Assembly (NCBI GenBank): GCA_019416865.1
Contig: DXWL01000013.1
Span: 1 to 52,477, forward strand
Length of the DNA: 52,477 nucleotides
Source of the DNA: Fusobacterium sp.
GTDB lineage: Bacteria; Fusobacteriota; Fusobacteriia; Fusobacteriales; Fusobacteriaceae
Reading direction: 5' to 3'
Below the pieces are notes generated by a model. It saw only the letters and a list, made by a program, of their open reading frames with translations, ran no database searches and was not told where the DNA came from. This document shows positions 7,433 to 16,969 of the stretch, piece after piece. Position 1 is the first letter of the stretch. The number at the start of each line of letters is the position of its first letter. The position numbers and the translations under genes were made by a program.

Positions 7433-10400
7433 TTAAAAATCAAATTTTTTTTCAAACTTTAATTCTATATAGTAATTCATATCACGGTCTTTCGTTTCTA
7501 AATTTTCTCTCAGTTTCTGTGCACCAACTCCCCATGAAATATTTTTGTTTATTCTGTTGTAAACATTTATATCGTAATCGGCCACTCCATAGTTAGCACC
7601 GTTATTACTATTGTTGTCATTATTTTCTGTATCTCCCATAAAGTTAACTTTTATCTTCCAAAACAGTTTATCTTTATAGATAGGACTCTCTGCCTCAACA
7701 TATGCTCCCAGTGTCATAGAGGATTCCTGCTCTGCATCTGTTTTTCTCTCTTCTGCAAGGATGCTGGATCTTACATTTAGATTTGAAAAACCTATTCCTC
7801 TTAAAACTTCTACAATAGGATTAATCAAAATATCAGAAATTTGTCCTCCTATTATATTTGTTAAAAATATTGAAACATTATTTCCATTTTCTCCTAAGCC
7901 ATCTCCGTTTAATACACTGTCCAAACTATTTACTGATACCTCATTTCCACTTCTTACTGTGAATGTAAGGTTTCTTGCAGGACCACTTAATGATATCTCT
8001 AGATTTTTATTATTTATTATAGAATTTGTAGTAAATACTATATCTGGATTCAAATCAGGTATATATTCATTTCTGTTGTTGAATAAAACTAATGCTCTGT
8101 CAATTGTAAATTTATTTCCATTAAGAGAAAACTCACCATCTTTGATGTTAGTTTCTCCTAAAAAGTTTAATCTTCCTAAACTTCCTGACAATCTTCCTTG
8201 TCCCATTACTGTTCCTCTCAGATTTGTAAAGAAATTAGTAGCTTTATTTACATTTATATCTATACCTTTATCAATGTTGAATCTCACATCGACTCTTAAA
8301 CCTGATACAGTATCATTTTCTAAAACAGCTCCTCTTTTATTGCTTTTTAAAACCATTCCTTGAGCTTTATTTCTTGCAATAAAGTTTTTAATGAAATTTT
8401 TTATAATTGTTACAAGTCCAAAATCTTCGTTTATTATTTTGTTTATATTACCTTCGTTTATTGTAAGATTTCCAAATACAGCATTTCTTCTGAAATTTAG
8501 TTTTGTATCAAAATTCAGATTGAAATAATCTTCATAGGAGTAATTTACATTTTTTCCTTCCAATGAAAGATTGTAATCTATTCTGCCAAAATTTTCATCA
8601 AGAAGCTGTCTTACAGCTTTTGAAGCTTCAAGATATCCTCCAATATTTATTGTTCCCTCATTTAAAATACCTTTAAATTTTTTTATTCTTAGATATCCTT
8701 TCTCAAGAACAATATCTCCATTAAGATTTTTTAAATCTAGTCCATATTTTTTTCCTGAAAGATTAAAATTATTTAATATTATCTCTCCCTCAGGAACAAT
8801 ATCAGATATTATAAGATCTATTTTTCCTTTTCCTGAAATATCATCAATGCCATATTCCTCTAAAAATATTGTAAGGAATTTTAAATCAATATCAGATGAG
8901 CTTACATTAAATTTATATTTTCCATCAGCCATGTTATACTTTCCATTAGCTTTCAATATATTATTAATATAACCAGCTGTAAAACTGTTAAGAGATACCT
9001 TTTCTTTATCCCCTGATAAATCAATTCCTATATTGTCTATTGTAACATCTTTATATACTACTTTTCCACCTAAACCTTTTATGTCAAAAGTATATTTTTC
9101 AGCAGTTCCTTCTGCTCTACCTTCAATCTCTATTGAACCATCTATATTTTTCTTATTAAGAAGTTCTTTTATAGGAACTTGCTGTTTAGGAATTGTAAAA
9201 TTCATACTTTTATCTGTAAGGTTTATTATTCCCTGTGCTGTTACAAGCTTTTTATCCTCATCAGATAATATATCAATATTTTTAAAATCTACTTTCTCGT
9301 TATTATAGTTACCTTGGAAAAGTATATTAGGAATCTGACTTCCTTTATAATAAAATTCATTTACAGAGCCTTTAAAACTACCTTCTACTCTGCTGCCATT
9401 TATTATTCCTTCACTCATTCCTATTATTCTGAATTTTACTCCTAAAATAAATTCACTTAACAGATTTTCAAATATATCGATATTGTATCTTCCCATCTTT
9501 CTGTCAATATCATACTCAAAACTTAACCTGTTTTCATTTATTTTAAATTTTTCAGTATATACTTTATTTTGAAGATAATTTATATCTCCTCCAAAAGAGA
9601 TTATTCTCTCTTCACCAAGATCTATAATTCCATTATTTACAACAAATTTTCCTTTAAGATTTTTTAGATCTCCTGAAATTTTTCCATCAATCTCTTCAAT
9701 ATTATAATTTATTTCAGAAATTTTTATTACATCTCTGTTTATGTTTCGTCCTTTAATAGAAAGATCTGCTGTTGAATTAATTATACTGTACTTACCACTT
9801 AAAGTCAAAAATTTATTGGCTGCATTCATAACCTCAAGTATACCTTCTGAATACTTCGCACTTATTTTAAACCCGTTTATTTCATTTTTATCTTGCTTAA
9901 TATTTCCTATTTCACCTTGATATATAACAGACAGCTCCCTTTTTTTATCTAAAGTTACTACACCTGAAATATTGGAAACTATCAGCTTCTGAGCAGCTAC
10001 TCCTACAGAAAATTTATCTAAAAGAAATTCTCCGTTAAAATTATCTTTTTTCCCTCTTATATATCCTTCTATACTTCCAGCTATACTTCCGCTGTAATCT
10101 TTGAGATTTACCTCTTTAGCTCTCATTTTAAAATCATAATCAAATGTTTTTATATCAGCAAAACCTTCAACAATACCTTTTACTTCATTCTTTTCATTTA
10201 AAAGTTTTGATTCTAATTCAATATTATATCCGTTATCTGTTTTAAAATGAGTTTTAACTATATATTTTTCAAGAGTAAAGTCAATATATCCTTTGAGCTT
10301 TTCAATATAATTTTTTTCCACATCATAAATCATTTCAAAATTATCTTTTTGATTAAGAGATAATTCTTTAGATTTAAAACTATATTTCCCTCTTAAATCT

Positions 10401-11803
10401 ATTATATCTGAGTCAAGTTTAAAGTTCAGTGCATTCTTTTTCACACTAAAAAGAAAACTTAAGTCTATTTTTGAAAGAAATTCATCTTTTGGAGATCTGA
10501 CACTGACTACAACCTTTCCTGTATCAGCCTTATAATTCAGCCTTCCGTTTATTTCCCTCTCTATTGTTCTTCCTTCTTTATCCAACTTCACATCTGCATG
10601 AACATTGTTTATCTTTACAGCACCATTTTCATAAACTATCTGTCCTCTGACATTTGAAAAATCTATTACCTCTTTCTTAAATCCTTTTGCACTTAAAAAA
10701 TCAATCTGTGCTTTAAAATGATTTCTTACAGAAAGATTTATATTTACATCATCAAAAGCGAAATCATCTATTTTTATTCCAGTATCTTTTATAAGTTTAT
10801 ATTCTGAAATTTCATTAAAAAGCGGATTTTTAAGAGCTAAATTTACATCTACTCCCTTTCCTGCATTATACTCTACAGAAAATTTTCCTCTTTTATTAAA
10901 GAAAAGATAATCTCCATCAATTACTATCTTCTCTCCTAAAAATTTCATATCAAGCTGGGCATCTTCTATTGGAGCATTTAAATCTTCATATCTTAAACTT
11001 CCGTTATCAAGTTTTCCCCAACCGAAAAATCCTTTCTCATTTATTCTAAGATCCATATTAAAAAGTCCTCTGACATTTTTAATATCCCCTTTGCTGTCAT
11101 ATCCATATTGAACCAGCGGATCTTCTGCCTGAATATTTTCAAGAATAATTCTCATATCATAAGACATTTTTCTATTATCAAAGGTATATGTATACTTTTC
11201 TTTCTCTTTGTTTCCTGTAAACTTTAAATCTACTTTATATCCTTTGTTAAACTGAACATATCCATTTACATTATCAACCTCTTTTTTTATTTCGTGGCTG
11301 TATGATCTGTCAATATATACAAGATCTGCATTATAAACATTTATTCTTTTTAATATTGGACTGCTTATACTTGGTTTCTTTTTTTCAGATTTTTTTATTT
11401 CTTTTTTATTGCTTTCTTCGTCGTTATTTCCTACAAAAACATTTACAAAATTTATATCACTTTCATCTCTTACAAAAACAGCCTTAGGATTATAGATATT
11501 TATCCTCTCTATCTTCCAATCTTTATAATCTATTATTATCTTAGGAGAATCTGTTATTAAAAACTTTTCCTTTCCTCTTTCATCATAAAGTTGGGAATTA
11601 ATTATTTCTATTCTTCCCTCTTTTATACTGCTTCCCTTTTCTATCTCTACTTTTTCTATCTTTATAGTTCCTTGAGTAAATATTCTTACTCCAAGAGATA
11701 CAAGAGTATTAAGTTGAAACAGTGCAAGATATGTTATATAGGCAATAAAAAAAAGAGGAAGAATAAATAATATTTTTTTATTGTTTCTAAAAATATTTTT
11801 CAT
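7433..11803 (-). CDS. tamB: TamB-like translocation/assembly protein (DUF490, AsmA-like)
   Basis: TamB proteins are anchored in the inner membrane and span the periplasm as a long hydrophobic beta groove. They help assemble outer-membrane proteins and are implicated in phospholipid transport to the outer membrane (family knowledge). The 1456-residue protein has one N-terminal membrane anchor (about 9-37). A very long series of short beta-strand repeats of the type 'D...G.I.N..G.....K...I' follows. The C-terminal DUF490 domain (about 1100-1456) includes the GxARNLTFTV and GG(Q)ISD type segments and ends in Phe. It lies immediately upstream of bamA, with a 16-base gap. AGGGAAA precedes ATG 11803. 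A 200-residue open frame on the opposite strand inside it is a shadow. Confidence 0.93.
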   Translation of the reverse strand: MKNIFRNNKKILFILPLFFIAYITYLALFQLNTLVSLGVRIFTQGTIKIEKVEIEKGSSIKEGRIEIINSQLYDERGKEKFLITDSPKIIIDYKDWKIERINIYNPKAVFVRDESDINFVNVFVGNNDEESNKKEIKKSEKKKPSISSPILKRINVYNADLVYIDRSYSHEIKKEVDNVNGYVQFNKGYKVDLKFTGNKEKEKYTYTFDNRKMSYDMRIILENIQAEDPLVQYGYDSKGDIKNVRGLFNMDLRINEKGFFGWGKLDNGSLRYEDLNAPIEDAQLDMKFLGEKIVIDGDYLFFNKRGKFSVEYNAGKGVDVNLALKNPLFNEISEYKLIKDTGIKIDDFAFDDVNINLSVRNHFKAQIDFLSAKGFKKEVIDFSNVRGQIVYENGAVKINNVHADVKLDKEGRTIEREINGRLNYKADTGKVVVSVRSPKDEFLSKIDLSFLFSVKKNALNFKLDSDIIDLRGKYSFKSKELSLNQKDNFEMIYDVEKNYIEKLKGYIDFTLEKYIVKTHFKTDNGYNIELESKLLNEKNEVKGIVEGFADIKTFDYDFKMRAKEVNLKDYSGSIAGSIEGYIRGKKDNFNGEFLLDKFSVGVAAQKLIVSNISGVVTLDKKRELSVIYQGEIGNIKQDKNEINGFKISAKYSEGILEVMNAANKFLTLSGKYSIINSTADLSIKGRNINRDVIKISEINYNIEEIDGKISGDLKNLKGKFVVNNGIIDLGEERIISFGGDINYLQNKVYTEKFKINENRLSFEYDIDRKMGRYNIDIFENLLSEFILGVKFRIIGMSEGIINGSRVEGSFKGSVNEFYYKGSQIPNILFQGNYNNEKVDFKNIDILSDEDKKLVTAQGIINLTDKSMNFTIPKQQVPIKELLNKKNIDGSIEIEGRAEGTAEKYTFDIKGLGGKVVYKDVTIDNIGIDLSGDKEKVSLNSFTAGYINNILKANGKYNMADGKYKFNVSSSDIDLKFLTIFLEEYGIDDISGKGKIDLIISDIVPEGEIILNNFNLSGKKYGLDLKNLNGDIVLEKGYLRIKKFKGILNEGTINIGGYLEASKAVRQLLDENFGRIDYNLSLEGKNVNYSYEDYFNLNFDTKLNFRRNAVFGNLTINEGNINKIINEDFGLVTIIKNFIKNFIARNKAQGMVLKSNKRGAVLENDTVSGLRVDVRFNIDKGIDINVNKATNFFTNLRGTVMGQGRLSGSLGRLNFLGETNIKDGEFSLNGNKFTIDRALVLFNNRNEYIPDLNPDIVFTTNSIINNKNLEISLSGPARNLTFTVRSGNEVSVNSLDSVLNGDGLGENGNNVSIFLTNIIGGQISDILINPIVEVLRGIGFSNLNVRSSILAEERKTDAEQESSMTLGAYVEAESPIYKDKLFWKIKVNFMGDTENNDNNSNNGANYGVADYDINVYNRINKNISWGVGAQKLRENLETKDRDMNYYIELKFEKKFDF

Positions 11804-11832
11804 TTTTCCCTCCTCTTATCTGTTTTACTATT

Positions 11833-12534
11833 TTATAATGGTTTTTTTAGCGGAATACCTGTTCTTCTAGGATATTTTTTATCTGTAGATGCTGTTTTTA
11901 CAATATCTACAATGATTCTCTTATCTTTACAGAATGGCAGTTCTTCTTCATATATATTTGTAATTTTTGATTTAAGTATTTTTAAAGCTGAACTGCTTTC
12001 ATTTTCTTCATTTGTTCCTTCCATCTTTTGAGGAAGAAATCTTCCCTCCACTTTTAAAAATGGAATTACATATTCAAGAATTGTATTGAGCTTTGATACA
12101 CCTCTGCAGAATCCTAAATCATAAGATTCTCTGTTTTCTTCATTTATATACTCTTCAGCTCTGGCATTTACAGGTTCTACATTACTTAGATTCAATTTTT
12201 CTTTAACTTGTTTTAAAAAATTTATTTTTTTTCCAACAGAGTCTATTAATGTAAAATGAATCTCTGGATTACATATTGCAAGAACCATTCCCGGAAATCC
12301 AGCCCCAGTTCCTATATCCAATGCTTTTCCTGTGCTTCTGTTCATATATTTCATTAAAAGAATAGAATCAAGAAAATGTTTTTCTATTATTCCTTCTCTA
12401 TCTCTTATAGCTGTAAGATTTGTATGAGAATTGTATTCAACCAGAAGTTCAAGATAAGCCATAAGCTTATCTATTTTTTCTTCATCTATTTCAACTCCAA
12501 TTTTTTTTATTCCATCTTTTAAATATTCTCTCAT
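11833..12534 (-). CDS. rsmG: 16S rRNA m7G527 methyltransferase RsmG
   Basis: RsmG (GidB) uses S-adenosylmethionine to methylate N7 of G527 in the 530 loop of 16S rRNA. The 233-residue length is normal. The SAM-binding motif ALDIGTGAGFPGMVLAI (about 91-107), the preceding YNSHTNLTAIRDREGIIEKHFLDSI segment and the CRGVSKLNTILEYVIPFL segment identify the family. Its ATG overlaps the mnmG stop by one base (TAATG), so the pair is translationally coupled, the classical gidA-gidB arrangement. tamB starts 29 bases downstream. Confidence 0.96.
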   Translation of the reverse strand: MREYLKDGIKKIGVEIDEEKIDKLMAYLELLVEYNSHTNLTAIRDREGIIEKHFLDSILLMKYMNRSTGKALDIGTGAGFPGMVLAICNPEIHFTLIDSVGKKINFLKQVKEKLNLSNVEPVNARAEEYINEENRESYDLGFCRGVSKLNTILEYVIPFLKVEGRFLPQKMEGTNEENESSSALKILKSKITNIYEEELPFCKDKRIIVDIVKTASTDKKYPRRTGIPLKKPL

Positions 12535-14423
12535 TAATTATGCCCTCTCATTTTTAAATATATAAGAAGTACTTGAATATCTGCTGGAGATACTCCTGAA
12601 ATTCTTGAAGCCTGTCCTATGTTCATAGGTCTTACAAGTTTCAGTTTATCTTTTGCTTCTTTTGGAATATTTTCAAGACTGTCATAATCCATATCAGCAG
12701 GAATTTTTTTCTCTTCAAGCCCCTTATGTCTTTCTATCATTCTAAGTGAACGCTCTATATATCCTGAATATTTTACTTGTACCTCTATTTGATATTCAAT
12801 ATCGTCAATATAATCTCCAAGTTCAAAATTTTCAATAAGTTCACTTACATACTTCACATCTTTATAAGTTACAGCTGGTCTTCTTAAAAATTCAAAAAGA
12901 GTTATTCCGTTTTTAACAGGCTCTTCCCCATATTTTTCAAGAATCTCATTTACTCTTGGATTGCTGCTTCCTATATGTTGTTTTTCAAGTTTTTCTATTA
13001 TTTCCTTTACTATTTTTTCTTTATATAAAACTTTATCGTATTCCTCTTTTGGAAGAAGTCCTATTTCATAACCTATTTTTGAAAGTCTTAAATCAGCATT
13101 GTCTTCTCTTAAAATAAGTCTGTACTCACTTCTTGCTGTAAACATTCTATAAGGTTCATTTGTTCCTTTCGAAACAATGTCATCTATAAGAGTTCCTATA
13201 TATGAATCTGCTCTGTCAAGAACAACAGGCTCTTTTCCCTGTACTTTTCTGGCAGCATTTATTCCAGCCATGATTCCCTGTGCAGCTGCTTCTTCATATC
13301 CTGATGTACCATTAATCTGCCCTGCTGTAAATAGATTTTCTATCTTTTTATTTTCCATTGAATAGCTAAGTTCTTCAGTTAGCACATAATCATACTCAAT
13401 AGCATAGGCATATCTCATTATTTTAGCATTTTCAAGTCCCTCTATTGCATTCAGCATTTTATACTGAACATCACTTGGAAGTGATGAAGAAAATCCGCTT
13501 ACATACACTTCGTTAGTATCATATCCCTCTTTTTCAAGGAAAAGATGATGTCTTTCCTTATCAGGATATCTAAATATCTTATCCTCTATTGATGGACAGT
13601 AACGAGGTCCTATTCCCTGAATAGTTCCGTTAAAAAGAGGTGAACGCTCTCTGTTGCTTTTTATAATATCATGTACAGTTTTATTTGTATATAATATATG
13701 ACATGGTATCTGCACTCTTGTTTTTATTTCTTCATCAGGTGTTCTGTTTGAAAATCTTAAAAGCTCTGTATCCCCAGGCTGTGCCTCTGTTTTAGAATAA
13801 TCTATTGTTCTGGCATCTATTCTTGGAGGTGTTCCTGTTTTAAATCTTCCAAGTTTGATTCCTAATTTTTCCAAAGAAAGAGGCAGTTCTTCAGAAGAAA
13901 GTTCTCCCATTCTTCCTCCGCTGAAATGAGTTTCTCCAACATGAATAAGTCCTCTCATAAATGTTCCTGTAGCTATTACAACTGCTTTTGCTCTATATTC
14001 TACACCCTCTTTTGTTTTTACTCCTACAGCTTTATTTCCCTCTGTTATTATCTCTGTAACCATTCCTTGAATAACTTCAAGATTTTCTGTATTTTCAAGA
14101 GTTTTTTTCATTTCGATGTGATATTTTGCCTTATCAGCCTGTGCTCTAAGTGATCTTACTGCAGGACCTTTTTTAGTATTTAAAACTCTTATTTGAATAA
14201 ATGTTTTGTCTATATTTCTTCCAATCTCTCCTCCAAGAGCATCTATCTCTCTTGCAAGGTGTGATTTTGCAGGTCCTCCTATTGAAGGATTACATGAAAG
14301 GTATCCAATCTTATCAAGACTTATTGTAAATATTGCTGTTTTAAGTCCCATTCTTGCAGGAGCAAGAGCTGCTTCACAACCTGCATGTCCTGCACCTACT
14401 ACAATTATATCAAATTCTTGCAT
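12534..14423 (-). CDS. mnmG: tRNA U34 modification enzyme MnmG
   Basis: MnmG (GidA) works with MnmE to build the carboxymethylaminomethyl group at wobble U34 of certain tRNAs, using FAD, NADH, glycine and methylene-THF. The 629-residue protein begins with the FAD-binding motif VVGAGHAGCEAALAPARMG. It contains SCNPSIGGPAKSHL, the PRYCPSIEDKI segment with a conserved Cys, and GQINGTSGYEEAAAQG, all MnmG signatures. The C-terminal helical domain for MnmE binding follows. AGGAGG lies upstream of ATG 14423, 14 bases after ktrA. Confidence 0.97.
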   Translation of the reverse strand: MQEFDIIVVGAGHAGCEAALAPARMGLKTAIFTISLDKIGYLSCNPSIGGPAKSHLAREIDALGGEIGRNIDKTFIQIRVLNTKKGPAVRSLRAQADKAKYHIEMKKTLENTENLEVIQGMVTEIITEGNKAVGVKTKEGVEYRAKAVVIATGTFMRGLIHVGETHFSGGRMGELSSEELPLSLEKLGIKLGRFKTGTPPRIDARTIDYSKTEAQPGDTELLRFSNRTPDEEIKTRVQIPCHILYTNKTVHDIIKSNRERSPLFNGTIQGIGPRYCPSIEDKIFRYPDKERHHLFLEKEGYDTNEVYVSGFSSSLPSDVQYKMLNAIEGLENAKIMRYAYAIEYDYVLTEELSYSMENKKIENLFTAGQINGTSGYEEAAAQGIMAGINAARKVQGKEPVVLDRADSYIGTLIDDIVSKGTNEPYRMFTARSEYRLILREDNADLRLSKIGYEIGLLPKEEYDKVLYKEKIVKEIIEKLEKQHIGSSNPRVNEILEKYGEEPVKNGITLFEFLRRPAVTYKDVKYVSELIENFELGDYIDDIEYQIEVQVKYSGYIERSLRMIERHKGLEEKKIPADMDYDSLENIPKEAKDKLKLVRPMNIGQASRISGVSPADIQVLLIYLKMRGHN

Positions 14424-14437
14424 TTTTTGCTTTCCTC

Positions 14438-15103
14438 CTAATCCTCTTTAAACTCTTCTCTCAATCTGTTTGCAGTTTTTGAGTCTGTAGTTACTATAAG
14501 GATATCATTTTCTTCTATTTTTGTATTTGGAGTCGGATTTGGAATAAATTTATCTGACTCTCTTTTTATTCCCACTACATTGACATTATAATTTTTTCTG
14601 ACATCTGCTTCAATAAGTGTTTTTCCCCAAAGTGTTCTTGGAGATTTTAATTCCACTATTAAAAAGTTTTGTGAAAATCTTAGATGCTCTATCATATTTG
14701 GTTCCATAGCTACAAGAGCTGCTCTTCTTCCCATGTATTCTTCAGGATATATAACCTGATCTGCTCCTATTTTTTCAAGAAGTTTTCTGTGTTTTTTAGA
14801 CGAAGCCTTAACAATAAGATTTTTTACTCCCAGCTCTTTTAAGTTAAGACATACCATTAAGCTTGGCTCAACAGCACCTATACATACAAAAACTATATCA
14901 AAATTTGGGATATCAAGTTTTCTCAGCTGAATATCATCTGTTGCATCCATAATCAGACCATTTTCAAGATAGTTTGAATTTACTACCTCTTGAACAATAT
15001 AGTCTTTTGAATCTATAGCTACAACTTCTTCTCCAGCTTCATACAATGTTTTTACAACATTTGTACCAAAACTTCCAAGTCCTATTACTAAATATTGTTT
15101 CAT
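14438..15103 (-). CDS. ktrA: KtrA/TrkA-type potassium channel regulatory subunit
   Basis: A 221-residue cytosolic RCK protein that binds nucleotides (ATP/ADP, or NAD(H)) and gates the KtrB channel. RCK_N Rossmann domain: IGLGSFGTNVVKTLYEAGEEVVAIDSK type motif at about 6-32. RCK_C (TrkA_C) domain at about 137-221, including NPTPNTKIEENDILIV. The size is that of KtrA (about 220) rather than duplicated TrkA (about 450). It follows ktrB by 33 bases in the same operon. Confidence 0.92.
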   Translation of the reverse strand: MKQYLVIGLGSFGTNVVKTLYEAGEEVVAIDSKDYIVQEVVNSNYLENGLIMDATDDIQLRKLDIPNFDIVFVCIGAVEPSLMVCLNLKELGVKNLIVKASSKKHRKLLEKIGADQVIYPEEYMGRRAALVAMEPNMIEHLRFSQNFLIVELKSPRTLWGKTLIEADVRKNYNVNVVGIKRESDKFIPNPTPNTKIEENDILIVTTDSKTANRLREEFKED

Positions 15104-15136
15104 TTTCTCTCCTTACAAATTAATCTTTATTATATA

Positions 15137-16474
15137 TTAACCTACAAGTATATTTTCCTTTGGAAATTGTATTTTTTCAACCTTATTTGAACCTCCAAAT
15201 GCTAAGGCAAATGTCATTGGTCCTAATCTTCCTAAAAACATTGTACATATTATCAATATTCTTGAAAAACTATTGAGATCAGCTGTTATACCAAGGCTCA
15301 ACCCTGTTGTAGCAAAAGCTGATATCACTTCAAAAATTACTTGTTCAAGGGAAAAATTTTGTGTACTCAAAATTATAAGAGTAATAACACCTATATATAA
15401 AAGAGAAAGTACAAGAATAGCCAAAGCTCTGTTAAGTATCTCCCAACCTATTCTTCTGTTAAAAATAACTATATGCTCTTGTTTTTTTACAACTCCTATA
15501 ACATAGAATATAATTACACCAAATGTCGTAGTTTTTATTCCTCCTCCTGTTGATCCTGGAGAAGCTCCTATATACATAAGAATACAGAATAAAAATATAG
15601 ATCCTCCTGTAAGATTTCCCATTGGAACACTGTTATATCCTGCTGTTCTTGTTGTTACACTTTGGAAAAAAGATGCCAATACTTTTTCAAAAAATGGTAA
15701 ATTTCCTATTGTTCCTTCATTATTATACTCAAGTATAAAAAACAATACTGTTCCTATAACTACCAAAGATATTGACACAAGGATTGCTACTTTTGAAGTA
15801 AGGTCAAATCTTCTGACTTTTTTTCTTGTAGCAAGAAGAATAGAGTCAATAACTGTAAATCCTATCCCTCCTATTATAATAAGGTAGGCTGTTGTCATTA
15901 TTATTGTAAAACTTCCTACATATCCTTCAAGTCCGTTGGTAAACAAACTGAATCCTGCATTACAAAAGGCTGATACACTGTGAAATATTCCAAAATATAT
16001 GGCTCTTTCCAAACTCATATCTTGGTAAAATCTTGCTGCCAGAAAAAAAGCTCCTATTCCTTCTATGACTGCTATTGTTATTATTACTTTCTTTAAAAAT
16101 TTAAGTATTCCTCCACTGCTTTCAACATTTCTTTCTTCTTTTAAAAGTTCCCTCTCTTCGTAGGTAATTCTTTTTCCTATCAAAAGAAATATAAATGAGG
16201 AAAATGTCATTACACCAAGTCCGCCCAACTGAATAAAAATAAGAACTATCAGCTGTCCTGTAAATGTCAGTTCTTTACTTATATCTATTACACTCAGTCC
16301 TGTTACGCATACAGCTGAAGTTATTGTAAAAAGAGCTGTCAAAAAACCTATACTCTCTCCATCTGTTGATGCTGCAGGAAACATAAGAAGGATTGTCCCT
16401 AAAAGAATTGTTCCCATAAATCCCACTATCAGTTTTCTTGAAAGAGAAAGTTTTTTAAAAAAACTAAGTTTCAT
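15137..16474 (-). CDS. ktrB: KtrB/TrkH family potassium uptake membrane subunit
   Basis: The ion-conducting subunit of a Ktr/Trk K+ (Na+-coupled) uptake system in the inner membrane. The 445-residue protein has four repeats of membrane helix-pore loop-membrane helix. Pore-loop segments with their conserved glycines are visible as SAVCVTGLSV, SAFCNAGFSL, TTRTAGYNSV and SAFATTGLSLG. The start chosen is ATG 16474 (MKLSFFKK), six bases after CCGGAGG. A further 29 in-frame codons upstream have no ribosome site and are unlikely to be used. It is the first gene of the operon running to lpxD. Confidence 0.93.
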   Translation of the reverse strand: MKLSFFKKLSLSRKLIVGFMGTILLGTILLMFPAASTDGESIGFLTALFTITSAVCVTGLSVIDISKELTFTGQLIVLIFIQLGGLGVMTFSSFIFLLIGKRITYEERELLKEERNVESSGGILKFLKKVIITIAVIEGIGAFFLAARFYQDMSLERAIYFGIFHSVSAFCNAGFSLFTNGLEGYVGSFTIIMTTAYLIIIGGIGFTVIDSILLATRKKVRRFDLTSKVAILVSISLVVIGTVLFFILEYNNEGTIGNLPFFEKVLASFFQSVTTRTAGYNSVPMGNLTGGSIFLFCILMYIGASPGSTGGGIKTTTFGVIIFYVIGVVKKQEHIVIFNRRIGWEILNRALAILVLSLLYIGVITLIILSTQNFSLEQVIFEVISAFATTGLSLGITADLNSFSRILIICTMFLGRLGPMTFALAFGGSNKVEKIQFPKENILVG

Positions 16475-16507
16475 TATTATCCTCCGGATACATTTTCTCT
16501 GTCTTAT

Positions 16508-16536
16508 ATTGTACTTTATTTTATCTCTGCTTTCAA
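16508..16536 (-). promoter_or_regulatory. promoter of the ktrB-lpxD operon
   Basis: On the minus strand: TTGAAA (16531-16536), 17-base spacer, TACAAT (16508-16513), about 35 bases before the ktrB start and directly after the rpsO terminator. No other promoter of similar quality was noticed in the short gaps of the following 12.7 kb. Confidence 0.55.
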
Positions 16537-16544
16537 GTGAAGAA

Positions 16545-16587
16545 TAAAATAAAAATCCCATAACCTCATTTATAAGTTACGGGATTT
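16545..16587 (-). terminator. rpsO terminator
   Basis: In the minus-strand RNA, AAAUCCCGUAAC pairs with GUUAUGGGAUUU (one G-U pair) around a loop of about 11 bases, followed by a U-rich run. It lies 12 bases past the rpsO stop codon. Confidence 0.85.
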
Positions 16588-16598
16588 AAGTTTTTAAA

Positions 16599-16856
16599 CT
16601 ATTTTCTGATTCCTAATTTAGCTATTAGAGCTCTGTATCCTTCGATATCTCTTCCTGCTAAGTAGTTAAGTAATCTTTTTCTTTTTCCTACTTTTTTAAG
16701 TAATCCTAATCTTGAGTGGAAGTCTTTGTTATGTACTTTTAAGTGTGCTGTTAAGTGGTTGATTTCCTCTGTTAAGATTGCGATTTGTACTTCTGTTGAT
16801 CCAGTATCTTTTTCGTTTTTACCAAATTCAACGATTAATTCTTGTTTAGTTTTCAT
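16599..16856 (-). CDS. rpsO: 30S ribosomal protein S15
   Basis: An 85-residue primary-binding protein of the 30S platform that contacts 16S rRNA helices 20-22 and bridges to 23S rRNA. The motif HLKVHNKDFHSRLGLLKKVGKRKRLLNYL is the S15 signature. The ATG at 16856 follows AGGAGG. It has its own promoter and a terminator. Its leader contains a hairpin that may be the S15 autoregulatory site. Confidence 0.98.
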   Translation of the reverse strand: MKTKQELIVEFGKNEKDTGSTEVQIAILTEEINHLTAHLKVHNKDFHSRLGLLKKVGKRKRLLNYLAGRDIEGYRALIAKLGIRK

Positions 16857-16890
16857 TAGCCATTCCTCCTATATTTATTATTTAGTCCAA

Positions 16891-16914
16891 GTAACAGGCG
16901 GCTACTCCTGTAAC
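16891..16914 (-). promoter_or_regulatory. structured rpsO leader, candidate S15 autoregulatory site
   Basis: Between the rpsO promoter and start codon the RNA can form a stem of GUUACAGG with CCUGUUAC (one mismatch) enclosing an 8-base loop. It ends about 35 bases before the start codon. In several bacterial phyla S15 represses its own translation through leader structures, which are not conserved in sequence between phyla. That this hairpin does so is inference. Confidence 0.4.
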
Positions 16915-16935
16915 CTAGATTAAATCTCTTTGATT

Positions 16936-16964
16936 AGTATATCATAAAATAAATTTTATGTAAA
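16936..16964 (-). promoter_or_regulatory. rpsO promoter
   Basis: On the minus strand: TTTACA (16959-16964), 17-base spacer, TATACT (16936-16941), preceded by TGA (extended -10). It lies in the short gap after ftsH and would give a leader of about 73 bases. Confidence 0.6.
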
Positions 16965-16969
16965 GTTTT

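Noticed and set aside
7761..8363. 200-codon open frame on the plus strand inside tamB
   Set aside because: It is antisense to the conserved C-terminal domain of tamB, has no ribosome site, and its composition (Leu, Pro, Ser, Thr, Phe) is that of a frame opposite AT-rich coding DNA.
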